Origin: JBQLZO01 sp052168315
GTDB lineage: Bacteria; Planctomycetota; Phycisphaerae; Phycisphaerales; UBA1924
Reading direction: 5' to 3'
Assembly (NCBI GenBank): GCA_052168315.1
Contig: JBQLZO010000041.1
Coordinates: forward strand, 1 to 28,611
DNA length: 28,611 nucleotides
The translations under genes were made by a program, and so were the position numbers. Positions 1 to 7,087 of the stretch are shown piece by piece. Every line of letters starts with the position of its first letter. The first letter of the stretch is position 1. The notes beneath the pieces were generated by a model. The model was not told where the DNA came from and made no database searches. It was given only the letters and a program-made list of their open reading frames with translations.

Positions 1-172
1 GGGGCGAGAGTGGGGGGGGGCGTGGACGGGGGGCGGGGGTGTACCTGGAGTCACCCCGGGGTGCACCCGGAGTGCTCTGTTCCCGCGTCGTTTATATCGC
101 AAGATTGCTCCCGATACGAGCATCGTGGCTCGTCCATCCCACCACCGGCGCCGCCGCGTGCCGAAGCACAGC

Positions 173-179
173 AAAGGAG
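173..179 (+). promoter_or_regulatory. Shine-Dalgarno site of the OsmC-like gene
   Basis: AAAGGAG lies 7 nt before the ATG at 187. It decides the start: the reading frame is open back to position 10, but the upstream part has no ribosome site and encodes low-complexity sequence. Confidence 0.75.
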
Positions 180-186
180 CACACCC

Positions 187-783
187 ATGAAGACCGCAAA
201 CACCCCCGCCTCCACCTCAGCCACCATCCCCTCCACCCACGCCAACGGCATCGACCGCGAGGCCCTCCTGGCTTCCATCGACGCCATCCGCGATCAGCCC
301 GCCAACGGCATGACCACCTGGTCCGTCCGCAGCCAGTGGATGGGCGGCACACGCACCGACCACCATGTCGACCACCTCGACATCGGCTCCCAGCGCATCC
401 ACCGACCCTTCACCATCCGGATCGACGAGCCCGAACAACTCTGTGGCACCAACCAGTTCGCCAACCCACAGGAATACCTCCTCTCCGCCATCAACGCCTG
501 CATGATGGTCGGGTACGCCGCCGTCGCGACGCTCATGGGCATCAAGCTCGAATCACTCGAAGTCGAGACCACCGGCGACATCGACCTCCGGGGCTTCCTC
601 GCCATCGACCCCACCATCCGCAACGGCTACCCCGAGATCCACCAGACCATCCGCATCGCCGCCGACGCCACCGAGCAGCAACTCAACGAACTCCACCGCG
701 CGGTCCTCGCCACCAGCCCCAACTTCGAACACATCACCCGCGCGGTGCCGATGAAGCCGCGACTTGAGATTGTGGAGCGCTGA
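187..783 (+). CDS. OsmC/Ohr-family peroxiredoxin-like protein
   Basis: The 198-residue product fits the OsmC fold. Members of this family reduce organic hydroperoxides or act on related thiol substrates in the cytoplasm. The family signature is the helix NPQEYLLSAINACMMVGYA (about residues 93-111), whose Cys105 aligns with the first active-site cysteine. The usual second cysteine sits in a C-P context near the C-terminus; here the equivalent segment reads TSPNF, with Ser177 in its place. An extra cysteine, Cys86, precedes the helix. One-cysteine members with S-P at this site are known and are usually annotated only as OsmC family protein, so peroxidase activity is not assured. The gene stands alone, with a minus-strand reverse transcriptase gene downstream. 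The start is set by AAAGGAG at 173-179. Family call is firm; substrate is unknown. Confidence 0.88.
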   Translation: MKTANTPASTSATIPSTHANGIDREALLASIDAIRDQPANGMTTWSVRSQWMGGTRTDHHVDHLDIGSQRIHRPFTIRIDEPEQLCGTNQFANPQEYLLSAINACMMVGYAAVATLMGIKLESLEVETTGDIDLRGFLAIDPTIRNGYPEIHQTIRIAADATEQQLNELHRAVLATSPNFEHITRAVPMKPRLEIVER

Positions 784-1085
784 TCCCCGTCACCTTCACA
801 CCCCACCCACGCCGTGCTCCCCCCACCAACGGCGTGCGCGACACTCAGCGGGCCCCGAAAGGATCCGTGGGGTGTCGCCACAGACTCAGCACACAAGTGC
901 AGCGGAACCCAACCCAACCACCAAGCCCTGCCCCGGAGGGGCAGAGCAATCCCCCACACCAACCCACCAATGCAAAGGAGCCCACAACGACAGTTCGGGT
1001 CTCCTACACCGACCTCCAACCGCGCCCCCACTCGGCACTAACTTCATCTCACTTGCGACGGTGCCGCCCTGACCCATTGCTTTCC
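784..1085. other. Intergenic region between OsmC-like gene and reverse transcriptase
   Basis: About 300 nt with no convincing gene. It separates GC-rich native DNA from the lower-GC reverse transcriptase gene. Two perfect hairpins are visible: CACGCCGT/ACGGCGTG (about 807-835) and CTGCCCC/GGGGCAG around a three-base loop (about 928-944). Neither is followed by a T-run on the plus strand. An orphan AAAGGAG at 974-980 has no start codon at a usable distance. Confidence 0.5.
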
Positions 1086-2420
1086 TCATTCTTCCACTTT
1101 CAACGCTGCGTGAAGTTCGTTCCAGTGGCGCTTGAGTTGCTTGCGTATCGCGTTCCGCGAGAATACATCGGACGCATTGGCCGCATATCCAGTAACAAAA
1201 TTGCCAGTGCCTAAGTGCGTGAACCGACTATAGAGCATTTTTCGTCGGATTCGCCCATCACCCCCGGCTTGCTCCCTCTGCCGTGCAAGGTATCTTTCTC
1301 GGCGAACTGCTTTGCGCATTCGCCTCAAGAACTTGGCAACTGTCTGTGATCGAATTCGCATCGTCTGACCGTCATACGAAAATCCGAGATACTGGAGAGG
1401 CGGATGACAACTAAGTGATCCCTCAGTGGATCGCGTCACATTGCAGACCGACCGCTTGCCCAAGCCGTCATGGAGTTCCAGTTGAGCCGTATTCATCGCT
1501 TTATCAAGCGATTCGGATACATGCTCCGCATGCTCTGGTCTACAGATCCAAAGGATGTCATCGCTGTACCGAAGATACAGGCCTCCCTTGGCCTGTGCGA
1601 GTGTCGCCATCTGCCGGTCGACCGGCAGCATATAGATATTCGACAGTAAGGCGCTAATTGGAGAGCCCTGCGGGATGCCGCGACCATCAGCCTTCGTCTG
1701 GATCAGTCCGTCGCCCGATCCCCCGTGACGAACGATTGCACGAAACTCCGCAGGCGTACAAATCGGCTGTCTCCAGTCCTTCTGTTTCTTCTTCGTGATT
1801 CCGAACCGCTCGAACAGCGCGTGGCGTTCTACCCATGAGTACCGCGTGATCGCCTTAAATATATTGTAATGATCAGGGGGCAGCTCTTTGGCGCCAAGCA
1901 CTTCTTTCCATTGTCTTTTGAGCAGCCTGTGATCGAAAGATTCAAAGAAATCCTTCACATCGAATGTGAGCGCTACGCACGGCGCATTCTCTTCGATCCA
2001 TCCGAACGCATCGTTTGCATAGTGGATGTTGCACTTTCCTGGATCGGTCTTTCGATAAGCGAGCACTGACGCGGAAATCCCCTCTTCCGTAATTATATTT
2101 TCGTATCGGGCACACAACAGGTTCGCGTAGTGCCGCAAAATCTGAGAGTCTGTATGGCTAGCGTACTTTAGATCGCGAGGTTTCCTCTTGAATCCGCCGA
2201 CAACTCTCCCATCCGCACCTCTTTCCCTCTTGTACTTCCGTGCGATTCGCTCAAAGCGGATGAACGGAAGGAACGCTCGCTTTGCGCACTCGTCGGGTGA
2301 TTCCACAAGCCATCTCACTTGTTCCGGATTGCGAATCGGTTGGTCGAAGTGAGGGTATCGCTTCGGCTCGAACCAGTCGGGCCAATCCGGCGGACGCTCT
2401 CGGCGACTGCGCTTGCTCAT
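1086..2420 (-). CDS. drt2: Defence-associated reverse transcriptase, DRT2 (UG2)-like
   Basis: The 444-residue protein is a complete reverse transcriptase. Visible motifs are FDVKDFFESFDH (153-164, motif A with the first catalytic Asp), GIPQGSPISALLSN (248-261, motif B), YSDD (285-288, motif C) and LQYLGF (342-347). The segments around PHFDQPI (23-29), the YASH near residue 86, GKCNIHYANDAF (128-139) and HYNIFKAITRYSWV (184-197) resemble, from memory, the single-gene defence family DRT2. There is no maturase or HNH domain as in group II introns, and no NAxxH motif as in retrons. DRT2 proteins reverse-transcribe an adjacent upstream non-coding RNA into repeat cDNA that becomes a toxic or growth-arresting repeat gene upon phage infection. 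Here the gene follows a 289-nt structured leader and has no Shine-Dalgarno. Base and codon use are less GC-rich than the neighbours, suggesting acquisition. Reverse transcriptase is certain; the DRT2 subclass is likely but another UG class is possible. Confidence 0.8.
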   Translation of the reverse strand: MSKRSRRERPPDWPDWFEPKRYPHFDQPIRNPEQVRWLVESPDECAKRAFLPFIRFERIARKYKRERGADGRVVGGFKRKPRDLKYASHTDSQILRHYANLLCARYENIITEEGISASVLAYRKTDPGKCNIHYANDAFGWIEENAPCVALTFDVKDFFESFDHRLLKRQWKEVLGAKELPPDHYNIFKAITRYSWVERHALFERFGITKKKQKDWRQPICTPAEFRAIVRHGGSGDGLIQTKADGRGIPQGSPISALLSNIYMLPVDRQMATLAQAKGGLYLRYSDDILWICRPEHAEHVSESLDKAMNTAQLELHDGLGKRSVCNVTRSTEGSLSCHPPLQYLGFSYDGQTMRIRSQTVAKFLRRMRKAVRRERYLARQREQAGGDGRIRRKMLYSRFTHLGTGNFVTGYAANASDVFSRNAIRKQLKRHWNELHAALKVEE

Positions 2421-2709
2421 GATCCATAAAAATAGCAGAGCCGAGGGGGCTAAGGACCTGCGGCATCCCGGAAGGTCCCCCTCGGCTGAAGCCTAACTGG
2501 CTTTCGCTTTGTCTCCACCTGCTCCATTGGAGCAGGGCCGCAAGGTGCAATCGCTACAATAAGGAGTCCACGATGATGACCATGAGCAGTTCGAGTCGCC
2601 GGGCCTGTGGCCTGTTCGCTCGCCTGCGTGTCGCGGTTCGGGCTGGCCTGGTGGCCGACCTTGACGCGACGATCAGCAATGTCTCACCTCCCACGCCATT
2701 TCGTGGGAG
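2421..2709 (-). ncRNA. Candidate DRT2 template non-coding RNA / structured leader
   Basis: The interval between the predicted transcription start and the reverse transcriptase start codon is about 289 nt and contains a series of stable hairpins on the minus strand. In order of transcription: a perfect 8-bp hairpin at the extreme 5' end (2709-2702 with 2695-2688, loop AAATGG); an imperfect stem GGTCGGCC/GGCCAGCC (about 2660-2641); a perfect 8-bp stem with loop AAT (2536-2518); a 5-bp stem (2503-2489); and a long 3' hairpin (2487-2439). Known DRT2 systems have a non-coding RNA of roughly this size immediately upstream of the enzyme on the same strand. One reading frame is open for 77 codons (2683-2453), and the other two are open over large parts. 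The identification is by position and structure, not by sequence comparison. The exact ends are inferred. Confidence 0.6.
2439..2487 (-). other. Long hairpin just before the reverse transcriptase start codon
   Basis: The arms AGCCGAGGGGG (2487-2477 on the minus strand) and CCCCCTCGGCT (2449-2439) pair perfectly over 11 bp. An inner stem is possible between GGACCT and AGGTCC (2478-2473 and 2459-2454). It sits 18 nt before the ATG at 2420. It may form the 3' boundary of the non-coding RNA, or restrict translation of the enzyme. It has no T-run directly after it, although a short run of five T follows at 2433-2429, so weak termination or attenuation is an alternative. Confidence 0.6.
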
Positions 2710-2715
2710 CGTCAT

Positions 2716-2721
2716 AGTATA
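2716..2721 (-). promoter_or_regulatory. -10 element of the candidate non-coding RNA promoter
   Basis: On the minus strand the hexamer is TATACT (five of six consensus bases). A start site 7 nt downstream falls at about 2709, exactly at the first base of the 5' hairpin. The -35 is weak: the best candidate, TCGACC, is 19 nt away. One of only three ACGT copies in the window lies just upstream (2727-2730). Confidence 0.5.
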
Positions 2722-2920
2722 GCCATACGTTTGCTCAGTCGGTCGAGAGTTTTTGCTGGGTGCGCGGAATTGCGCCAACTTCTTTCCTGTGCCACTGAGG
2801 TCGTTTCGATCTCGGAGGCACCCAGCCACACTCCGAACCCCGCCCCGCCCATCCCGATTCCCAGCCACCGGACGACCATCAATCCGCCTCAATTCGCCCC
2901 GCTCGCCCACTCCCACACCC

Positions 2921-4105
2921 TCACTCCTCCCCCACCAACTCCCCATTCGTCCCGAACCGGTTCAGCGCGTTCAGCAGTTGCTCGACTTGCTGGTGCGGCG
3001 GCATGTTCAGCAGGCGCTTGCGCAGGGCGGCGATGGTCTTGTACTCCTTGTCGCCCATGAGCAGGTGCTCCTTCCGCGTGCCCGAGGCGGCGAGGTTGAT
3101 CGCGGGGAACACGCGCTTCTCGGCGATGCGCTTGTCGAGCACCAGTTCCATGTTGCCGGTGCCCTTGAACTCCTCGAAGATCAGCTGGTCGCCCTGCGAG
3201 CCGGTGTCGACGAGGCAGGTGGCCAGGATGGTCAGCGAGCCGCCATCTTCGGTGTTCCGGGCCGCGCCGAAGAGCGACTTGGGGACCTCGAGGGCCCGCG
3301 AGTCGATCCCGCCGGAGAGAGTGCGCCCGGAGCTGGCGTGCTTCCGCGAGTTGTTGAACGCGCGGCCGAGCCGCGTGAGCGAGTCCAGCAGGATCACCAC
3401 ATGCCGTCCGGCCTCGACCATGCGCTTGGCGCGCTCGATCACCATCGTCGCCACGCGGATGTGACGGTCCACATCGTGGTCGTTGGATGAGGCGAAGACG
3501 CGGCACGGGACCTCGCGCCGGAACTGCGTGACTTCCTCCGGGCGCTCATCGACGAGCAGCGCGAAGACCTCGAGCTCCGGGTGGTTGATGCTCAGGCCCG
3601 TGGCGATGTCGTGCAGGAGCGTGGTCTTGCCGGCCTTGGGCGGTGCGACGATCAGGCCGCGCTGGCCGCGCCCGATCGGGCAGAACAGGTCGATGAGCCG
3701 GCAGGAGGGCGGGCACCCCCGGTGCTCCAGGCGCAGCCGCGGCTGCGGATCGATGACGGTCAGGTCTTCGAACGGCTTCCGGGATGCGTAGTCATCCGGG
3801 GCCAGCCCCTCGATGGCGACCACGGCGTCGATGACCGAGCGGACGCTCGCAGCGCCGTTCGGGCCGCCGGCGTCGCCGTTGGGCCCGCGCCCGCCCCGCC
3901 CGCGGCGCCTGCGGTTCCCGCGGCGCTCGACGACCTCGACGGTGAGTTCCTGCGCGTTCCGCAGCGGGTACCGCTCGCGCAGGGCGGCCGGGACGACGAG
4001 GTCATCCCGGGCGATGTCGGTCGTGCCCGCGAGGGCTTCATCGATCGGACGGAGGCGCCCGTCGGCCCGGTCGGGCCAGACGAGGATCCCGGTCATCGTG
4101 TTCAT
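2921..4105 (-). CDS. rho: Transcription termination factor Rho
   Basis: Rho is the hexameric RNA-dependent ATPase that ends factor-dependent transcription. From the chosen ATG at 4105 the protein has 394 residues. The C-terminal motor is fully conserved: P-loop PPKAGKTT (about 155-162), DERPEEVT (about 186), Walker B VVILLDSLTRLGRAFN (about 236-251), SGGIDS (Q loop), and the R-loop region with GTGNMELVLDKR and VFPAINLAASGTRK. The N-terminal RNA-binding part is shorter and more divergent than in E. coli Rho, lacks a clear helical Rho_N domain, and has a Gly/Arg-rich insert (GNRRRRGRGGRG), typical of disordered RNA-binding inserts. The frame is open upstream to 4207, but that part is low complexity. 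The start ATGA overlaps the TGA of a small upstream frame (4102-4392). No strong Shine-Dalgarno is visible; a second in-frame ATG lies at 4096. Confidence 0.95.
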   Translation of the reverse strand: MNTMTGILVWPDRADGRLRPIDEALAGTTDIARDDLVVPAALRERYPLRNAQELTVEVVERRGNRRRRGRGGRGPNGDAGGPNGAASVRSVIDAVVAIEGLAPDDYASRKPFEDLTVIDPQPRLRLEHRGCPPSCRLIDLFCPIGRGQRGLIVAPPKAGKTTLLHDIATGLSINHPELEVFALLVDERPEEVTQFRREVPCRVFASSNDHDVDRHIRVATMVIERAKRMVEAGRHVVILLDSLTRLGRAFNNSRKHASSGRTLSGGIDSRALEVPKSLFGAARNTEDGGSLTILATCLVDTGSQGDQLIFEEFKGTGNMELVLDKRIAEKRVFPAINLAASGTRKEHLLMGDKEYKTIAALRKRLLNMPPHQQVEQLLNALNRFGTNGELVGEE

Positions 4106-4748
4106 ATCGGTCCCATCAAGTGATGGTGCGGGCGCGCCAGGCCCAGGGCATCCAATCGTGCCCTCAGCGCGCGGAACCGCACTCGGTCCCCCGGGAAGCG
4201 GTGCCACTCCGACAGCGCTTGCCGTGCGTGAGAATTTCGGGCTTGCAGTCGATCCCCCCGGACCGGATGCCGGAACTGCGGGGCACGCGCCGGAGCGCTG
4301 CGCCCGATTCCCGGCTGCCTACACGCGATGTGTGCCGGTCCGGCACTGGCTTTGGCGGTCCTGAGCCCCAAGGGCTCGATGCGAACGACCACCTGACACC
4401 GCGTATTGGAGCATCCTCCGGGGCCTGCGTCAAGAAGATCAAGCGTTGGATCGCGAGGATTGTTCCCTCACGCCACCAGATAAACCCCCCTCACGACCGG
4501 GAATCAGCCCCGGACGCCCCCGCTCCCCGCATGGTTCACACCCCTCCGCCACGCTCCGCCGCACATCCCGCGTGCCCCGTACCGCTCGATCCGCCCCATC
4601 GTCCAGCGTTGATTCGGCCCGAACGCCCCGTCCCCTTGAGTGAGATCCGGGCACCCCCCAATAGCAGAGTCGGTTGCGGAGCCGGTTGCCGGGACGGGTG
4701 CGGATCCGCTCCGGTGCCCATGCCCCCGGGCCGCTAGATTCCTCCTCC
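4106..4748. other. Intergenic region between rho and ptsI (divergent)
   Basis: About 640 nt separate two divergent genes, so promoters for both should lie here. I see no gene I can support. One weak candidate is a 96-codon minus-strand frame (4102-4392, GTG start) whose TGA overlaps the rho ATG as ATGA. Its product matches no family I know, and its codon bias is not convincing. Confidence 0.45.
4735..4740 (+). promoter_or_regulatory. -10-like hexamer directly before ptsI
   Basis: TAGATT ends 8 nt before the ATG at 4749. The spacer CCTCCTCC has no ribosome-binding character. The arrangement suggests transcription starting at the ATG (leaderless mRNA). The same hexamer precedes dxr. Confidence 0.45.
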
Positions 4749-6509
4749 ATGTTCGAGCAGCGGGGCATCCCGGTTTCCTCCGGCGTGACGATCGCCCGCG
4801 CGTTCGTCGTCGATGATGAGCGCTCGCACATCCCGCGCCGCGACATCACGGAGCAGGCCGTGGAGGGCGAGCAGGGACGCTTCGATCGGGCCCTGGAGGG
4901 CGCCAAGGCCGATCTCGAGGCCCTCCGCGCCAGCGCCGAGGCCGACCTCGGACGCGATGCGGCCAACATCTTCGCGTTCCATTTGGGGATGCTCTCGGAC
5001 CAGACGCTGATCGAGCCCATCCGGAAGCGGATCGCCGACGACCGCGTGACCGCCGAATTCGCGGTCCAGGAGGAGATGCGTGCCGTCGCGGACCGCTTCG
5101 CCTCGATGGGCGTCGCGGCCTTCCAGACCAAGGTCGATGATGTCTGGGACATCGAGATGCGCCTGGTCAAGCACCTCATCGGCGCCCACAACGAGGAGCT
5201 GTCCTCGCTCGACCATGACGCCGTGGTGATCGCCTCCGACCTCACACCCTCGCAGGCCGCGGCCTTCCCGCGCGCCCACCTCAAGGGCTTCGCCATCGGC
5301 ACCGGCGGGCCGACATCGCACATGGCGATCTTCGCGCGGGCGATGGAGATCCCGGCCGTCATGGGGCTGCGGTACCTCGGCGAGGGCATCCGCGATGGGG
5401 ATCCGGTCATCCTCGATGGCGACCGCGGGCTCGTGATCGTCAGGCCCGACGAACCGGCCATCGAGCGGTACCGCGGGTACATCAGGGCCGCCGAACGGGT
5501 GGCGCTGAGCCTCAACGAGCTGGTTGATCTCCCGGCGCAGACGACGGACGGCGTACCGATCCAGCTGCTCGGGAACATCGAGTTCGCCGAGGAAACCGAG
5601 GCCGTGCTGAAGTACGGCGGCAACGGCGTCGGGCTGTTCCGCACCGAGTTTCTCTGGCTCAGCTCCGCCAGCGAGCCCAGCGAGGAGGCCCAGGTCGAGC
5701 AGTATCGCGGCGCCATCCAGCGCGCTGCAGGACGCCCGGTCACCATCCGCACCTTCGATCTCGGCGCCGACAAGCAGACCCAGGACCGCGCGGTCCACCC
5801 CGAGCGCAACCCGTTCCTCGGGCTCCGGTCCATCCGGTACTGCCTTCAGAACCAGGGTATGTTCCGGAAGCAGCTCCGCGCGATCCTCCGCGCCAGCGCC
5901 GAGGGCCCGGCGAAGATCATGTTCCCGCTGGTGACGAACATGTCCGAGCTCCGCCAGGCCCGGCTGATCACCCGCGATGTCATGGACGAGCTGACCGAGC
6001 GCGGCATCGCCTTCGATCCCGAGATCGCCATCGGCATGATGGTCGAGACCCCCTCCGCGGCCGTGCTCGCGGCCTCGTTCGCCAAGGAGGTCGATTTCTT
6101 CTCGATCGGGACGAACGACCTGATCCAGTACACGCTCGCGGTGGACCGGACGAACGAGCGGGTCGCCAACCTGTACTCGCCGGCCCACCCGGCGGTCATC
6201 CGGCTTCTCAAGGATGTGACCCGGGCCGCCCGGCACCGCCAGATCGAGGTGTCGATCTGCGGAGAAATGGCCGGGGATGTCGAATTCACCATGTTGCTGC
6301 TGGGGCTCGGGCTGCGTACCCTCTCGGCGACGCCCTCACGGATCCCGTATCTCAAGCGGGTGGTTCGTTCCGTGTCGATGGAACAATGCGAACGCCTGGC
6401 CCGCACGGCCGGCTCGTTCGATTCTGAGCGTCGTGTGGCCTCGTACCTGAGATCCCACGCCGTGAAGCATTTCCCCGAACTTTTCGACGGCGGCGCCGAG
6501 CTTTCGTAA
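4749..6509 (+). CDS. ptsI: Phosphoenolpyruvate-protein phosphotransferase (PTS enzyme I)
   Basis: Enzyme I takes phosphate from phosphoenolpyruvate onto its active-site histidine and passes it to HPr. The 586-residue length is normal. The N-terminal domain has the phosphohistidine motif GGPTSHMAIFARAMEIPA. The C-terminal TIM-barrel domain has GLFRTEFLW, TFDLGADKQ, GLRSIRYCL, IGMMVETPSA, FFSIGTNDLIQYTLAVDRTN and SICGEMAGD, which carries the catalytic Cys. The start at 4749 gives the family's usual N-terminus (RGIPVSSGVTIARAF); the frame is open to 4674 but the extension is not conserved. No HPr, EIIA or permease gene is adjacent, so the partners are elsewhere and the role may be regulatory rather than sugar uptake. 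No Shine-Dalgarno is present. Confidence 0.96.
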   Translation: MFEQRGIPVSSGVTIARAFVVDDERSHIPRRDITEQAVEGEQGRFDRALEGAKADLEALRASAEADLGRDAANIFAFHLGMLSDQTLIEPIRKRIADDRVTAEFAVQEEMRAVADRFASMGVAAFQTKVDDVWDIEMRLVKHLIGAHNEELSSLDHDAVVIASDLTPSQAAAFPRAHLKGFAIGTGGPTSHMAIFARAMEIPAVMGLRYLGEGIRDGDPVILDGDRGLVIVRPDEPAIERYRGYIRAAERVALSLNELVDLPAQTTDGVPIQLLGNIEFAEETEAVLKYGGNGVGLFRTEFLWLSSASEPSEEAQVEQYRGAIQRAAGRPVTIRTFDLGADKQTQDRAVHPERNPFLGLRSIRYCLQNQGMFRKQLRAILRASAEGPAKIMFPLVTNMSELRQARLITRDVMDELTERGIAFDPEIAIGMMVETPSAAVLAASFAKEVDFFSIGTNDLIQYTLAVDRTNERVANLYSPAHPAVIRLLKDVTRAARHRQIEVSICGEMAGDVEFTMLLLGLGLRTLSATPSRIPYLKRVVRSVSMEQCERLARTAGSFDSERRVASYLRSHAVKHFPELFDGGAELS

Positions 6510-7087
6510 CGCCGTGCAACGCCGATCGAGTAACCACGAGCCCGAGACCTCAAGCGCTGCGCTGTCCCAGATGGAGCGCGTTCAGGCAGAGGAGGGCGCC
6601 AGGGAGAGCGCCGGGACCATCCCAGCCGACCCGTTCGATCCCTCGAACGCCGGCAGGATTCCACGCCCGGTCGACCCCGAAACGCCGCGACCCGCCGACC
6701 ACGAAACGCGACCAACGGGATGGTGCGAGCCCGGCCACGACGGCCGGCAACGAGCCCATGACCGCCCGCCCGCGGAAACCCCGCGGGACCCAACCGCGCC
6801 GACGAGAGCCAGCAGCGACAAGGATCGTCGCACACAGCCCGACCACGACGAGGCCGCGATCAGCGCACCGCGCGATCGCCGATCCGCCCCGGGCCCCGCG
6901 AAGATCCAATCCTCCGCACGGCACCTCCCACGCGCACGCGAGCGACATGCGATCACACACACGCCCCACCCCGACCACGGACCACCCACGCGCCGCCCCC
7001 GCGGCGCGGCGGGACACCGGGCGATCGGGCCGGCGAGCAGCGCGATGAGACCTCTCGGGCGCCCGAACGAGCGAGGCCGCCCGAACC
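6510..7087. other. Long intergenic region / possible 5' leader of the RNase E/G gene
   Basis: About 580 nt with no supportable gene. The frames that span it (such as 6514-7233 plus and 6550-7095 minus) give Arg/Pro-rich or Cys/Gly-rich low-complexity products typical of chance frames in GC-rich DNA. A long leader before an RNase E gene is notable because the E. coli rne leader mediates autoregulation, but I see no specific structure here. Confidence 0.4.

Noticed and set aside
10..186. N-terminal extension of the OsmC-like protein
   Set aside because: Low complexity, and the strong AAAGGAG site supports the ATG at 187.
974..980. AAAGGAG suggesting a small gene after the OsmC-like gene
   Set aside because: No start codon lies within a usable distance and no frame follows.
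1086..2420. Reverse transcriptase as retron, group II intron or diversity-generating element
   Set aside because: No NAxxH motif, no maturase or HNH domain, no intron ends, and no variable/template repeat pair found in the window.
4734..6236. 500-codon open frame on the minus strand
   Set aside because: It is the mirror of ptsI; its Gly/Asp/Leu/Arg-rich product is typical of antisense frames in GC-rich genes.
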